Source of the DNA: an uncultured Lachnospiraceae bacterium
GTDB taxonomy: Bacteria > Bacillota > Clostridia > Lachnospirales > Lachnospiraceae
DNA length: 8,081 nucleotides
Direction: 5' to 3'
NCBI GenBank assembly: GCA_902796375.1
Contig: CADBOW010000115.1
Span: 1 to 8,081 of the forward strand
Below the pieces are notes generated by a model, which had not been told where the DNA came from, did no database searches, and saw only the letters and a program-made list of their open reading frames with translations. Below, piece by piece: positions 1 through 6,422 of this stretch; position 1 is the stretch's first letter; the number at the start of each line of letters is the position of its first letter. The position numbers and the translations under genes were made by a program.

Positions 1-1436
1 GCCATATATCCGCACTCCTCCAGGATCGCCAGGAAGATGAAGAGCACCAGCATCTGCGGCAGGAAACCGAGCACCGCGCCCACACCGGCGATGATACCGT
101 CCAGGATCAGGCTCTTCAGCCAGTCCGCGCAGTTGATGGCATCCAGACCCTTCTCCGCCAGCGCCGGAATACTCGGAACCCAGGTTCCATACTCCGACGG
201 ATCCGGTGAGTCAAACTCACCGTCCTCATTCAGGGCCCCGGAAGCCTCCAGGGCTTCATCGATGGCATACCCCTTTTCGGTCAGATCATCTGCATAGGTT
301 CCGTACGCTTCCGTGAAACCATCCAGATCCCCATCCTCAAAGGCTCCCTTCAGATCCTCGGCACCCACGACATTTTCGTCCTCCGCCGCCTGATCGATCA
401 CCACCTTCACGCCATCCACGAACACATGCTCTTCAGCCCATTTGTCCGTTTCCTCATCCAGCTCTCCGCTCATTCCGAAGAGATGGAATCCGTCACCGAA
501 TACGCCGTCGTTGACCCAGTCCGTCGCCATGGTACCGATGGTTGAAATGGAAACATAGTATACGATAAACATGATCAGCGCAAAGATCGGCAGTGCCAGC
601 CAGCGGTTGGTCACGATCCTGTCGATCTTGTCCGAGGTGTTCATCTTGGTTCCGGTACGTTTCTTCTTCAATACACCGGAAATGATGGAGGAAATGAAGT
701 TGTACCGCTCATTTGTAATGATACTCTCGGTGTCATCATCAAAGAACTTCTCCATTTCCGTGATCTCGGCGGAAACATCCGGGAGATTCTCGGCCATTTC
801 TCCGACCTTTTCATCCCGCTCCAGAAGCTTGATGGCGAAGAACCGCCTCTCCTCCGAGGGGATATTCGAAGGAAGCTTCTCCTCAACCCGCTGAAGATAG
901 TCCTCCACCTCTGTGGAAAATTTATGCTTTCGTTCTGCAACCTCTCCGGCTTTCGCAAGCTCAATGGCCTTTTCGGTCACCTGATCGATCCCGGTTCCCT
1001 TCATGGCGGAAATCTCCACCACCGGAACTCCCAGCTTCTCGGAGAGTGCCTTTGTATTGATCCTGTCTCCGGTCTTAGCCACCAGATCCATCATATTAAC
1101 GGCAATGACCACCGGGATTCCAAGCTCCAGCACCTGTGTGGTCAGATACAGATTCCGTTCCAGATTGGTACCGTCCACTATGTTGATGATGGCATCCGGC
1201 CTCTGTCCGATCAGATAATTTCTGGCCACAACCTCCTCAAGCGTATAGGGCGAAAGCGAATAGATCCCCGGCAGATCCTCGATCCGCACGTCCTTATTTC
1301 CCTTCAGCTTTCCCTCTTTCTTTTCGACTGTCACGCCCGGCCAGTTACCTACATACTGGTTCGCACCGGTCAGTGCATTGAATAAAGTTGTCTTTCCGCA
1401 GTTCGGATTTCCTGCGAGAGCGATTCGTATGCTCAT
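1..1436 (-). CDS. feoB: Ferrous iron transport protein B (FeoB), C-terminal part beyond window
   Basis: FeoB is the inner-membrane Fe(II) transporter with a cytosolic GTPase domain. I translated this frame by hand: it is open from the ATG at 1436 to the window edge (478 full codons, no stop), so the gene is partial. G motifs are all visible: G1 GNPNCGKT (residues 9-16), G2 threonine in PGVT (33-36), G3 DLPG (54-57), G4 NMMD (114-117) and G5 SAMKG (from 143). A helical cytosolic stretch follows, then a first membrane segment (about 280-299). An unusually long acidic loop (about 300-418) precedes the conserved gate region GVGAVLGFLPQ (451-461) and the LEECGYM signature at the edge. Start choice: GGAAAGGCGG lies a few bases upstream and G1 begins at residue 9, as in the family. 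It is the third gene of the feoA-feoA-feoB operon, 73 bp after the second feoA. Identity is certain; only the missing C-terminal membrane half is unseen. Confidence 0.97.
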   Translation of the reverse strand, partial: MSIRIALAGNPNCGKTTLFNALTGANQYVGNWPGVTVEKKEGKLKGNKDVRIEDLPGIYSLSPYTLEEVVARNYLIGQRPDAIINIVDGTNLERNLYLTTQVLELGIPVVIAVNMMDLVAKTGDRINTKALSEKLGVPVVEISAMKGTGIDQVTEKAIELAKAGEVAERKHKFSTEVEDYLQRVEEKLPSNIPSEERRFFAIKLLERDEKVGEMAENLPDVSAEITEMEKFFDDDTESIITNERYNFISSIISGVLKKKRTGTKMNTSDKIDRIVTNRWLALPIFALIMFIVYYVSISTIGTMATDWVNDGVFGDGFHLFGMSGELDEETDKWAEEHVFVDGVKVVIDQAAEDENVVGAEDLKGAFEDGDLDGFTEAYGTYADDLTEKGYAIDEALEASGALNEDGEFDSPDPSEYGTWVPSIPALAEKGLDAINCADWLKSLILDGIIAGVGAVLGFLPQMLVLFIFLAILEECGYM

Positions 1437-1472
1437 AATAGTTCCGCCTTTCCTAAGTTCCCCCGAACATTT

Positions 1473-1488
1473 GTTAGTTTTTGCTAAC
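1473..1488. promoter_or_regulatory. Third GTTAG-N6-CTAAC operator-like box, between feoA2 and feoB
   Basis: The sequence GTTAG-TTTTTG-CTAAC has the same half-sites and the same 6-bp spacing as the two boxes in the feo promoter. No good -35/-10 pair is seen here, so it may be an intra-operon roadblock, a weak internal control point, or a small RNA hairpin (5-bp stem) ahead of feoB. Just upstream in the transcript, right after the feoA2 stop, is a run of eight T on the minus strand (1497-1504) with only a weak 4-bp stem before it, so I do not call a terminator. Confidence 0.55.
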
Positions 1489-1509
1489 CTTCACCCAAAA
1501 AAAAGAGAT

Positions 1510-1731
1510 CTACTTTACTTCGATCATCCCCGCATCTGCCTTCCGTACAGACAGCTCATAATCTCTTACGGTGATCTCCACAGGGTCTCCGAGGGGTGCA
1601 ACCTTTCTCACATAGATCTCCACTCCCTTCGTGATCCCCATATCCATGATCCGTCGCCGGATGGCTCCTTCTCCCTGAAGCTTCACCACCGTGACGGTTT
1701 CACCGATCTTTGCATCTCTTAATGTTTTCAC
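1510..1731 (-). CDS. feoA: FeoA family protein (second copy)
   Basis: This is a 73-residue SH3-like FeoA protein, a small cytosolic partner thought to interact with FeoB and modulate ferrous iron uptake. Family features are a start with TLRDAKIGETVTVVKL, the central IRRRIMDMGITKG segment (residues about 24-37, matching the family pattern R-x-x-x-x-G-h-x-x-G), and a closing beta strand ending in IEVK. Length is typical. The start is GTG at 1731: an AGGAGG lies 7 bases upstream and overlaps the TAG stop of the preceding feoA (TAGGAGG), leaving only 11 bp between the genes and suggesting translational coupling. It differs clearly from the first FeoA copy, so this is an old duplication with probable specialisation rather than a recent repeat. 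Confidence 0.92.
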   Translation of the reverse strand: MKTLRDAKIGETVTVVKLQGEGAIRRRIMDMGITKGVEIYVRKVAPLGDPVEITVRDYELSVRKADAGMIEVK

Positions 1732-1742
1732 TGCTGTTCCTC

Positions 1743-1952
1743 CTAGACAAAAATCTTTCCTGCAAGCTCTTCGCTGACAGCCACCCTGCTTTCCTTCACC
1801 TTTACGATCAGGTTATTTCCGACTGAATTGACAACGCAAACCTGACCTCCCACGTTAAATCCAAGGTCCACCAGGTGTTTCTTCACTTCCGGACTTCCTC
1901 CGATCTTCCGGATGGTCTGAGTCTGTCCTTGTTCTGCATAGATCAGAGGCAT
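1743..1952 (-). CDS. feoA: FeoA family protein (first copy)
   Basis: This is a small (69-residue) SH3-like FeoA domain protein and the first gene of the feo operon. The central segment VKKHLVDLGFNVGGQVCVV matches the FeoA pattern of a basic helix followed by G-h-x-x-G. The C-terminal VKVKESRVAVSEELAGKIFV is the usual closing strand pair ('R-hAhs-x-x-A-x-x-I'). An AGGGAGGG sits 8-9 bases before the ATG at 1952. A GTG directly in front (1955) could also be used, adding one residue; I prefer ATG. The gene lies about 70 bases downstream of the predicted transcription start. Its product and that of the second copy presumably both act on FeoB, but which one binds it cannot be told from sequence. 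Confidence 0.92.
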   Translation of the reverse strand: MPLIYAEQGQTQTIRKIGGSPEVKKHLVDLGFNVGGQVCVVNSVGNNLIVKVKESRVAVSEELAGKIFV

Positions 1953-2002
1953 CACTGTATCCCTCCCTTTCGTTATCGTTCCGAAGTGTCCTTCAACATA
2001 TA

Positions 2003-2018
2003 GTTAGCGCCTTCTAAC
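2003..2018. promoter_or_regulatory. feo operator box 1, over the predicted transcription start
   Basis: GTTAG-CGCCTT-CTAAC, a 16-bp interrupted palindrome lying just downstream of the feo -10 element. Read on the opposite strand it matches box 2 at 15 of 16 positions, so the two boxes face each other with their centres exactly 30 bp apart (about three helical turns). The location predicts repression of feoA-feoA-feoB. The likely binder is a metal-responsive repressor; DtxR-family boxes also use TTAG/CTAA half-sites, but their usual spacing differs, so the family is inferred. Confidence 0.75.
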
Positions 2019-2026
2019 CATATAAT

Positions 2027-2055
2027 AGTATAGTTAGGAGGCGCTAACCTGTCAA
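2027..2055 (-). promoter_or_regulatory. Promoter of the feoA-feoA-feoB operon
   Basis: On the minus strand there is a perfect -35 TTGACA (2055-2050), a 17-bp spacer, and a -10 TATACT (2032-2027), close to the sigma-A consensus. The start site would fall near 2020, giving a leader of about 68 bases. Operator box 2 fills the spacer and box 1 overlaps the start, so this strong promoter should be tightly repressible, as expected for iron uptake that is switched on in low iron. Confidence 0.85.
2033..2048. promoter_or_regulatory. feo operator box 2, between -35 and -10
   Basis: GTTAG-GAGGCG-CTAAC occupies 16 of the 17 spacer bases between the -35 and -10 elements, so a bound repressor would directly exclude RNA polymerase. 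It pairs with box 1 as an inverted copy, 30 bp centre to centre. Confidence 0.75.
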
Positions 2056-2069
2056 GTATTATTTTACTG

Positions 2070-2158
2070 TTTCGCTGACCTGATTTGTATTTCCGCTCAG
2101 CTGTCCTGTATTGCTGTTCCGCTCAGCTGTCCTATATTGTTTTCACTCAGCTGTCCTG
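2070..2158. repeat. Short degenerate tandem repeat, three to four copies of about 24-26 bp
   Basis: The core TCAGCTGTCCT occurs at 2097, 2123 and 2147 (spacing 26 and 24 bp). The two central units agree at 23 of 26 positions, and a more diverged unit begins near 2072. The last unit (2147) contains the stop codon and final codons (Gln-Asp-Ser-stop) of the large EAL gene, so the array starts at the gene end and runs toward the feo promoter. Each core contains the palindrome CAGCTG. No hairpin with a T run is present, so it does not look like an intrinsic terminator. It fills most of the gap between this gene and the feo promoter. Confidence 0.7.
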
Positions 2159-5100
2159 GGAATATCGGTTTTCCGTGGCTCGCTTCAGCGGTTCATCATT
2201 TACGGAGAACCGTGCCCGACCGTTCACGATATGGATCTGCTCGTCCTTCGCGTAGGTATCCACGCCAATCTGATTGTGAACCGTCTCCCTGATATCTCCG
2301 TTGTCCAGAAGGAACTTTGTATCCTCGGAATATCCTCCGATTCCCAGAGCCTTGATCCCCACATTTTCTATCTGGAGACTGCCTCGTTCCATCCGAATCC
2401 CGGTGGCACCATGAAGCGCCCCGATGCAGGTCGACTCTTCCCCCCGCAGGTTCAGGGTTCCGATGGTATCCGTCAGTTCTATGGAGGCATCACCTGCGTC
2501 CAGTGAACCGATTCCGACACATTCGCCTGCGCCGATATACAGATCCAGGGTCGAATGACGTATGGTGATATCGGAATCTCCGTTCACACATCCGAGCCCA
2601 AGCCCCTTTACCATGGAAAGGTCTGCATTGACCACACAATTCATGAGCAGGAGGACCTCAGATCCCTCATGAGCACCCATTCCAACACCGGTTCCGCCCC
2701 TGGTCTCAAAGTCATATCTCCCCTTGCTGACCATGATGGTTCCGCCCTTACCGGCACCGATTCCCACTCCGTCCTTTCCACCGGAAATGATCCGGATGGT
2801 GCCTTCCTGGTTGAAATGCAGCGTTCCATGGGTTTCCTCCATCCCATTCCCGATACCGTAATAGCCGGAATGATATACGGTGATCTGGAGATTCCCCTGA
2901 CCTTCGGTCATAAGAGATGCCGTGGGCGGCACCTGGATTCCTCCGTGATTCAGGATATTCTCGCCCTTCAGTATCAGCGTCACCTCCGACCCTTCACCCA
3001 GTTCAATACAGGGTCGCTGCTTCACGTTCGAGAAGCTGACATTTTCCAGTGTGATCTGGCCCTGGTACCCTGCTTCGATCCGCAAATGAATATCCGTTTC
3101 CAGTCCGGGTGTACCGATGATAGCGATATCCTTATATACAGCCTTCGATGAAGGCACCACGATGTCCGTGATCCCGTGTTTCTTCAGATTGCTGAGGAGC
3201 ACCCGGTTTGTCTTTCCTGCGGTATAGATCCTCTTGGATACTCCATCCTGACTTTCCTGAACATAATCACGGATCTCTTTTCTGACCGCCTCATCGATCC
3301 CTGGGGTAAATCCCTCCCCGGGTCTCGCCGTATAAAAGCCCTGGATCAGGTCCGCCCCCAGATGGATCACTGCCCGAAGCTCCTCCGAGGTCTCAACCCC
3401 CTCTGCCAATGCCATGATATGGTTCTCGTGACAGAACTCAATGATCTCCCGAACAAAATGCTGCTTCTGCGGCTGCAGCTGGATCTCGCTGAGAAGCGAC
3501 CGGTCGATCTTTACATAGTTGGGCATATATCTGAGCAGATTGCTGACATTGGAATACCCTGTACCATAATCGTCTACGGCTGTCTCGATACCAATGGTTC
3601 GGATCTGCTGCTGGAGCCGTTCCAGATCATCCTGCTGAAGCTCCGCTTCCTCGGTCAGCTCTACAACTATCGTATCCTTATGCTTTTCCAGCAGGGAAAG
3701 CACCCGACCGGCGTCCTTCTTATCAAGCCTGACACCCGGAATACTGTTTACAAATATCTTTTTCACATCCAGCTGTTCCCGGTCTGCATCTACGATCCCC
3801 AGAACATTCAGGAAGGTTGCCCGCTCCACATCCTGCAGGCGGTTAAGCATAGTTGCATATTTTATGATCTTCAGCGGCGAGACCTTCTGCTCGGTTTTGG
3901 ATCTCATTAAAGCCTCGTAGGAATAGATCTCTCCGGTGGATACCCGGACGATCGGCTGAAAATAGTACTCGAAGAGATTTCCATCCAGGATCTTCTCCAC
4001 CAGTTCCATCTCCTTTTTCTCCGCCTCCGTCAGGATCACTTCCGGTCCCGCAGAGCTTCCGATCACTCTCCAAACACGCTCTTCTTCATTTTTTACATTC
4101 AGATGCCGCTGCACCGTGAGCCTGCGGAGCTCCTCCAGATGCCTGGTGGCGGAACGGATCCACAGCCGGTAAACTTCATCGTAGCTTCTCGGAACCGATC
4201 CGTAGCTGACCACTGCATACCCGAAGCATTTCGCCTCGGAATAGATCGGCGTAAAGAAGAATGCACGGGGCTGATCGCTCTCCTTCTCCAGATCCGGCAG
4301 CATATCATCCACCGGGAAGAGATTGGTCAGGCTTACCTCTCCATCGGATCCGTTCCTGTAATAACGGATCGCATGGAGCATACGTTCGGAATAACCGTTG
4401 GTGTCAAAAAGCATATCCGGCTCAGTATCCATATTCTGCCAGCTTTCATTCATGCAGAAATGGAAGCTCTCTGCCTCCGGGATCTGATAAGCATAGGAAT
4501 AAACCATACTGAGATATCCGGAAATGTTGTTCTGAAGCATCAGATCATCCGAGGTGGTGGAATTCACGGAGAAATAACCCTCTCCGGAGATCTCCGTATC
4601 CCAGCTCTTTCTGCGCATATCCCTCATAAATGCGGTGCAGTCCCTGCAGCCACAGCTTTGTCCCGGGATCAGCTTCGGCTCCGCATCGAAGGGTGCCGGC
4701 GTTTCACCCGAAAGCTTTGCGGCCATATAGTCCGCAGAATACGCTCCGCATTCCTCTGCCGGGATCATCACGGAAGTGATGGGGCTCGGACTGGTCCTTC
4801 CTTCCTCGGTGGAATCGTAACTGGCTACAGCGATATCCTCCGGGATACGATAGCCCCGCTTCGTCAGGGCATTACAAAGACCGATGGCCATACAGTCATT
4901 GGCTACGGCAATGGCCTCCGGCAGCTTCTTACGTTTGGCGAGAAGCTGTTCAACGCATACCTCTCCGCTGGTATACCAGAAATCACCGTGAACGATCCTG
5001 CTCTCGCTGGCGGAGAGACCGTTCTCCTTCATAACATCACAGAATGCCTGGAGCCGCTGAATCGAATGGCTGTGCCATTTCTTACCGTTCAGGAACGCGA

Positions 5101-5503
5101 TATCCCGGAAATGATGATCCTTCACAAGGTGCTCGACTACCTTCCGCATGCCCTTATATCCATCCGTGCAGAGGCTGGGGTAGAACTCACTGTCCTGTTC
5201 GATCACCAGCACCTCTCCGTGAAACTCCTTATGAAGCCGCTCCTCGATCTTCTGAGGCAGCTCTGCAATCTGAAGCGTATCCTTCAGGATCACAACTCCG
5301 TCGAACCGTTCCGGATTCATAAGGGAGAAGATCATGCTCTCTCCCTCTTCCCGATCGATGGAATTCTGATATTTCCGGTACATGGAAAAAACGCAGACAT
5401 CGAATCCCGCCTGAAATCCATGCTGCAAAAATCCTTCTATAAACCTTCTCTGATAATCCTCGTCCGCCTGTCCGACCAGGATCGCTATCCTGCTTCTCTT
5501 CAT
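2147..5503 (-). CDS. LacI-type sensor / EAL phosphodiesterase / beta-helix fusion protein
   Basis: An 1118-residue protein predicted to hydrolyse cyclic di-GMP under control of a ligand sensor. Residues 4-280 resemble the LacI/periplasmic-binding fold, including the classic PEAIAVANDCMAIG and RIPEDIAVASYD segments (195-230) and an ITSVMIP strand, but no helix-turn-helix precedes it. A Cys-Gly-Cys-x-x-Cys motif follows (284-289). Residues 300-497 are unassigned, ending in charged helices. The EAL domain (about 498-735) keeps E530 (EAL), N586, E615, D644-D645 (DDYGTGYS), K665, E701 (AEGVE) and Q721 (QGF), so it should be active. Residues about 790-1105 are beta-rich with glycine motifs such as GVGIGAG and GVGMGAH every 27-30 residues, suggesting a right-handed beta-helix. 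No signal peptide or membrane helix is seen, so I infer a cytosolic protein. Start: the ATG at 5503 has GAAGGGG 6 bases upstream; an in-frame TTG at 5563 would add 20 unlikely residues. It is flanked by its own promoter. Confidence 0.93.
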   Translation of the reverse strand: MKRSRIAILVGQADEDYQRRFIEGFLQHGFQAGFDVCVFSMYRKYQNSIDREEGESMIFSLMNPERFDGVVILKDTLQIAELPQKIEERLHKEFHGEVLVIEQDSEFYPSLCTDGYKGMRKVVEHLVKDHHFRDIAFLNGKKWHSHSIQRLQAFCDVMKENGLSASESRIVHGDFWYTSGEVCVEQLLAKRKKLPEAIAVANDCMAIGLCNALTKRGYRIPEDIAVASYDSTEEGRTSPSPITSVMIPAEECGAYSADYMAAKLSGETPAPFDAEPKLIPGQSCGCRDCTAFMRDMRRKSWDTEISGEGYFSVNSTTSDDLMLQNNISGYLSMVYSYAYQIPEAESFHFCMNESWQNMDTEPDMLFDTNGYSERMLHAIRYYRNGSDGEVSLTNLFPVDDMLPDLEKESDQPRAFFFTPIYSEAKCFGYAVVSYGSVPRSYDEVYRLWIRSATRHLEELRRLTVQRHLNVKNEEERVWRVIGSSAGPEVILTEAEKKEMELVEKILDGNLFEYYFQPIVRVSTGEIYSYEALMRSKTEQKVSPLKIIKYATMLNRLQDVERATFLNVLGIVDADREQLDVKKIFVNSIPGVRLDKKDAGRVLSLLEKHKDTIVVELTEEAELQQDDLERLQQQIRTIGIETAVDDYGTGYSNVSNLLRYMPNYVKIDRSLLSEIQLQPQKQHFVREIIEFCHENHIMALAEGVETSEELRAVIHLGADLIQGFYTARPGEGFTPGIDEAVRKEIRDYVQESQDGVSKRIYTAGKTNRVLLSNLKKHGITDIVVPSSKAVYKDIAIIGTPGLETDIHLRIEAGYQGQITLENVSFSNVKQRPCIELGEGSEVTLILKGENILNHGGIQVPPTASLMTEGQGNLQITVYHSGYYGIGNGMEETHGTLHFNQEGTIRIISGGKDGVGIGAGKGGTIMVSKGRYDFETRGGTGVGMGAHEGSEVLLLMNCVVNADLSMVKGLGLGCVNGDSDITIRHSTLDLYIGAGECVGIGSLDAGDASIELTDTIGTLNLRGEESTCIGALHGATGIRMERGSLQIENVGIKALGIGGYSEDTKFLLDNGDIRETVHNQIGVDTYAKDEQIHIVNGRARFSVNDEPLKRATENRYSQDS

Positions 5504-5580
5504 GCTATTCCCCTTCTCACGCTTATTTAGGTAACCCCTTTTTGAGCGATCCGGATGGTGCAACGAATCTCCTGTTTTTC

Positions 5581-5609
5581 ATTATAAAGAGAATCTCCGA
5601 CTTTTTCCA
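5581..5609 (-). promoter_or_regulatory. Probable promoter of the EAL/beta-helix gene
   Basis: On the minus strand there is a perfect -10 TATAAT (5586-5581), a 17-bp spacer, and a weaker -35 TGGAAA (5609-5604, 4 of 6 to consensus). The start would be near 5574, giving a leader of about 70 bases before the ATG at 5503. The gene follows a strong terminator, so it needs its own promoter, which supports this call. Confidence 0.7.
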
Positions 5610-5635
5610 TCCCTTTTTCTCCAAGGACACCGTCA

Positions 5636-5657
5636 GAGAATCGTTGGCACGATTCTC
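5636..5657. promoter_or_regulatory. 22-bp palindrome upstream of the EAL gene promoter, possible operator
   Basis: Perfect 9-bp inverted arms GAGAATCGT / ACGATTCTC are separated by TGGC. It lies 27 bp upstream of the -35 element, and no T run follows on either strand, so it is not an intrinsic terminator. The odd palindrome GAGAATCTC at 5589-5597, inside the promoter spacer, repeats part of the arm. A regulator binding site for the EAL gene is the simplest reading, but nothing identifies the regulator. Confidence 0.5.
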
Positions 5658-5723
5658 ATCACATAAATCATCCTCGGCGCTATGGCCTGGCCACAGATGC
5701 TTTTCTCGGACCGTATCGCGCAC

Positions 5724-5753
5724 AAAAAGAGCGACCCCGGATCGGGATCGCTC
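5724..5753 (-). terminator. Intrinsic terminator after the membrane protein gene
   Basis: On the minus strand, a 10-bp stem (GAGCGAUCCC pairing with GGGGUCGCUC, one G-U pair) closes a 5-base loop and is followed directly by five U. It lies about 20 bases past the stop codon at 5776 and should end the rpsB-tsf-membrane protein transcript. Confidence 0.9.
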
Positions 5754-5775
5754 GATAAAATGTGTCTTTGCTATA

Positions 5776-6408
5776 TTATTCCTGCGGACCTGACTCATCA
5801 CCGCCTGTGATGTCGCTTTCTTCTCCGCCTTCTTCGTAACCTGCTTCGCCGCCCTCGGCTTCGCCACCATCAGCTTCACCGCCTTCAGCAGCACCTTCCT
5901 CGGAGCTGCCCTGAGCATCGCCCGCAGCAGCTGTAGCGCCTTCGCCTCCTGCCGCCTCTGTGGCCGGTGTCGAATTCTCGGAAATGACGCCTTTCATGTA
6001 ATCCTGCAGCAGATTAAACTCATCCTTCAGCATATCATAGTTTTCTCCGATCTCATCCTTCGCTGCAGAGATCATTCCGATGATACCGCCGGTTCCAAGA
6101 CTGTCAATGGACTTATCCAAAATGCGGAAATGGCTGACGCCGTACTTTTCCATCTCATTCCTGATCTTGCCTACAGCAATATTCAAGCCTCCGATCAATA
6201 AAGCTGCCAGAACGATTCCGATGATTCCGCAAACGAGTCCGCCGATGGACCTGGGAAGTCCCTGTTCCTTTCTCTTCTTGTTCTTCAGGATCGTAAAGAT
6301 GATCGCCAATACTCCGAATGCCACAGGAATCGCAAATCCGACCCATCCAAACAGCATCGGAAGCAGAAGACCACCGATAATAGCCAGAACACCAAATAAA
6401 ATTGCCAT
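5776..6408 (-). CDS. Small membrane protein with acidic Gly/Glu-rich tail, function unknown
   Basis: I do not recognise this 210-residue protein beyond a general likeness to small multi-pass proteins of the DUF4190 type. Three hydrophobic segments are visible: about 2-19, 22-41 and 55-79. The basic loop KNKKRKEQGLPR (42-53) between the second and third should be cytosolic, which would put residues 80-210 outside the membrane. Residues 81-145 look helical. Residues 147-210 are low-complexity and strongly acidic, with a five-residue repeat EGGEA-DGGEA-EGGEA near 175-189. There is no lipobox and no sorting signal. The ATG at 6408 has AGGAGA 6 bases upstream. It lies 55 bp after tsf with no terminator between, and is followed by a strong terminator, so it is probably the last gene of the rpsB-tsf transcript. 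Real gene: likely; function: unknown. Confidence 0.85.
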   Translation of the reverse strand: MAILFGVLAIIGGLLLPMLFGWVGFAIPVAFGVLAIIFTILKNKKRKEQGLPRSIGGLVCGIIGIVLAALLIGGLNIAVGKIRNEMEKYGVSHFRILDKSIDSLGTGGIIGMISAAKDEIGENYDMLKDEFNLLQDYMKGVISENSTPATEAAGGEGATAAAGDAQGSSEEGAAEGGEADGGEAEGGEAGYEEGGEESDITGGDESGPQE

Positions 6409-6422
6409 GATTTATCTCCTTT

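Noticed and set aside
1497..1512. Run of eight T after feoA2 as an intrinsic terminator
   Set aside because: Only a weak GATC/GATC 4-bp stem precedes it, and feoB depends on read-through; at most it causes pausing.
2021..2026. Perfect TATAAT on the plus strand in the feo promoter
   Set aside because: There is no plus-strand gene downstream; it falls inside the AT-rich -10 region of the minus-strand promoter and is probably chance.
2003..2048. Fur box
   Set aside because: The sites do not match the GATAATGATAATCATTATC-type consensus; the GTTAG/CTAAC half-sites fit DtxR-like recognition better.
2070..2158. CRISPR array
   Set aside because: Units are directly adjacent, short and degenerate, with no spacers of constant length and no cas genes.
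4103..5530. 475-codon plus-strand open frame opposite the EAL gene
   Set aside because: It lies wholly antisense to a protein with clear domains, has no recognisable motifs and no good ribosome binding site; codon bias of the real gene explains it.
5504..5723. Possible c-di-GMP riboswitch in front of the EAL gene
   Set aside because: The predicted leader is only about 70 bases and I see none of the conserved GEMM core; only the upstream palindrome is structured.
5523..5918. 131-codon minus-strand reading frame overlapping the end of the membrane protein gene
   Set aside because: It is a shadow frame: the repetitive GC-rich tail of the real gene keeps the other frame open. It crosses the strong terminator and lacks a convincing ribosome binding site.
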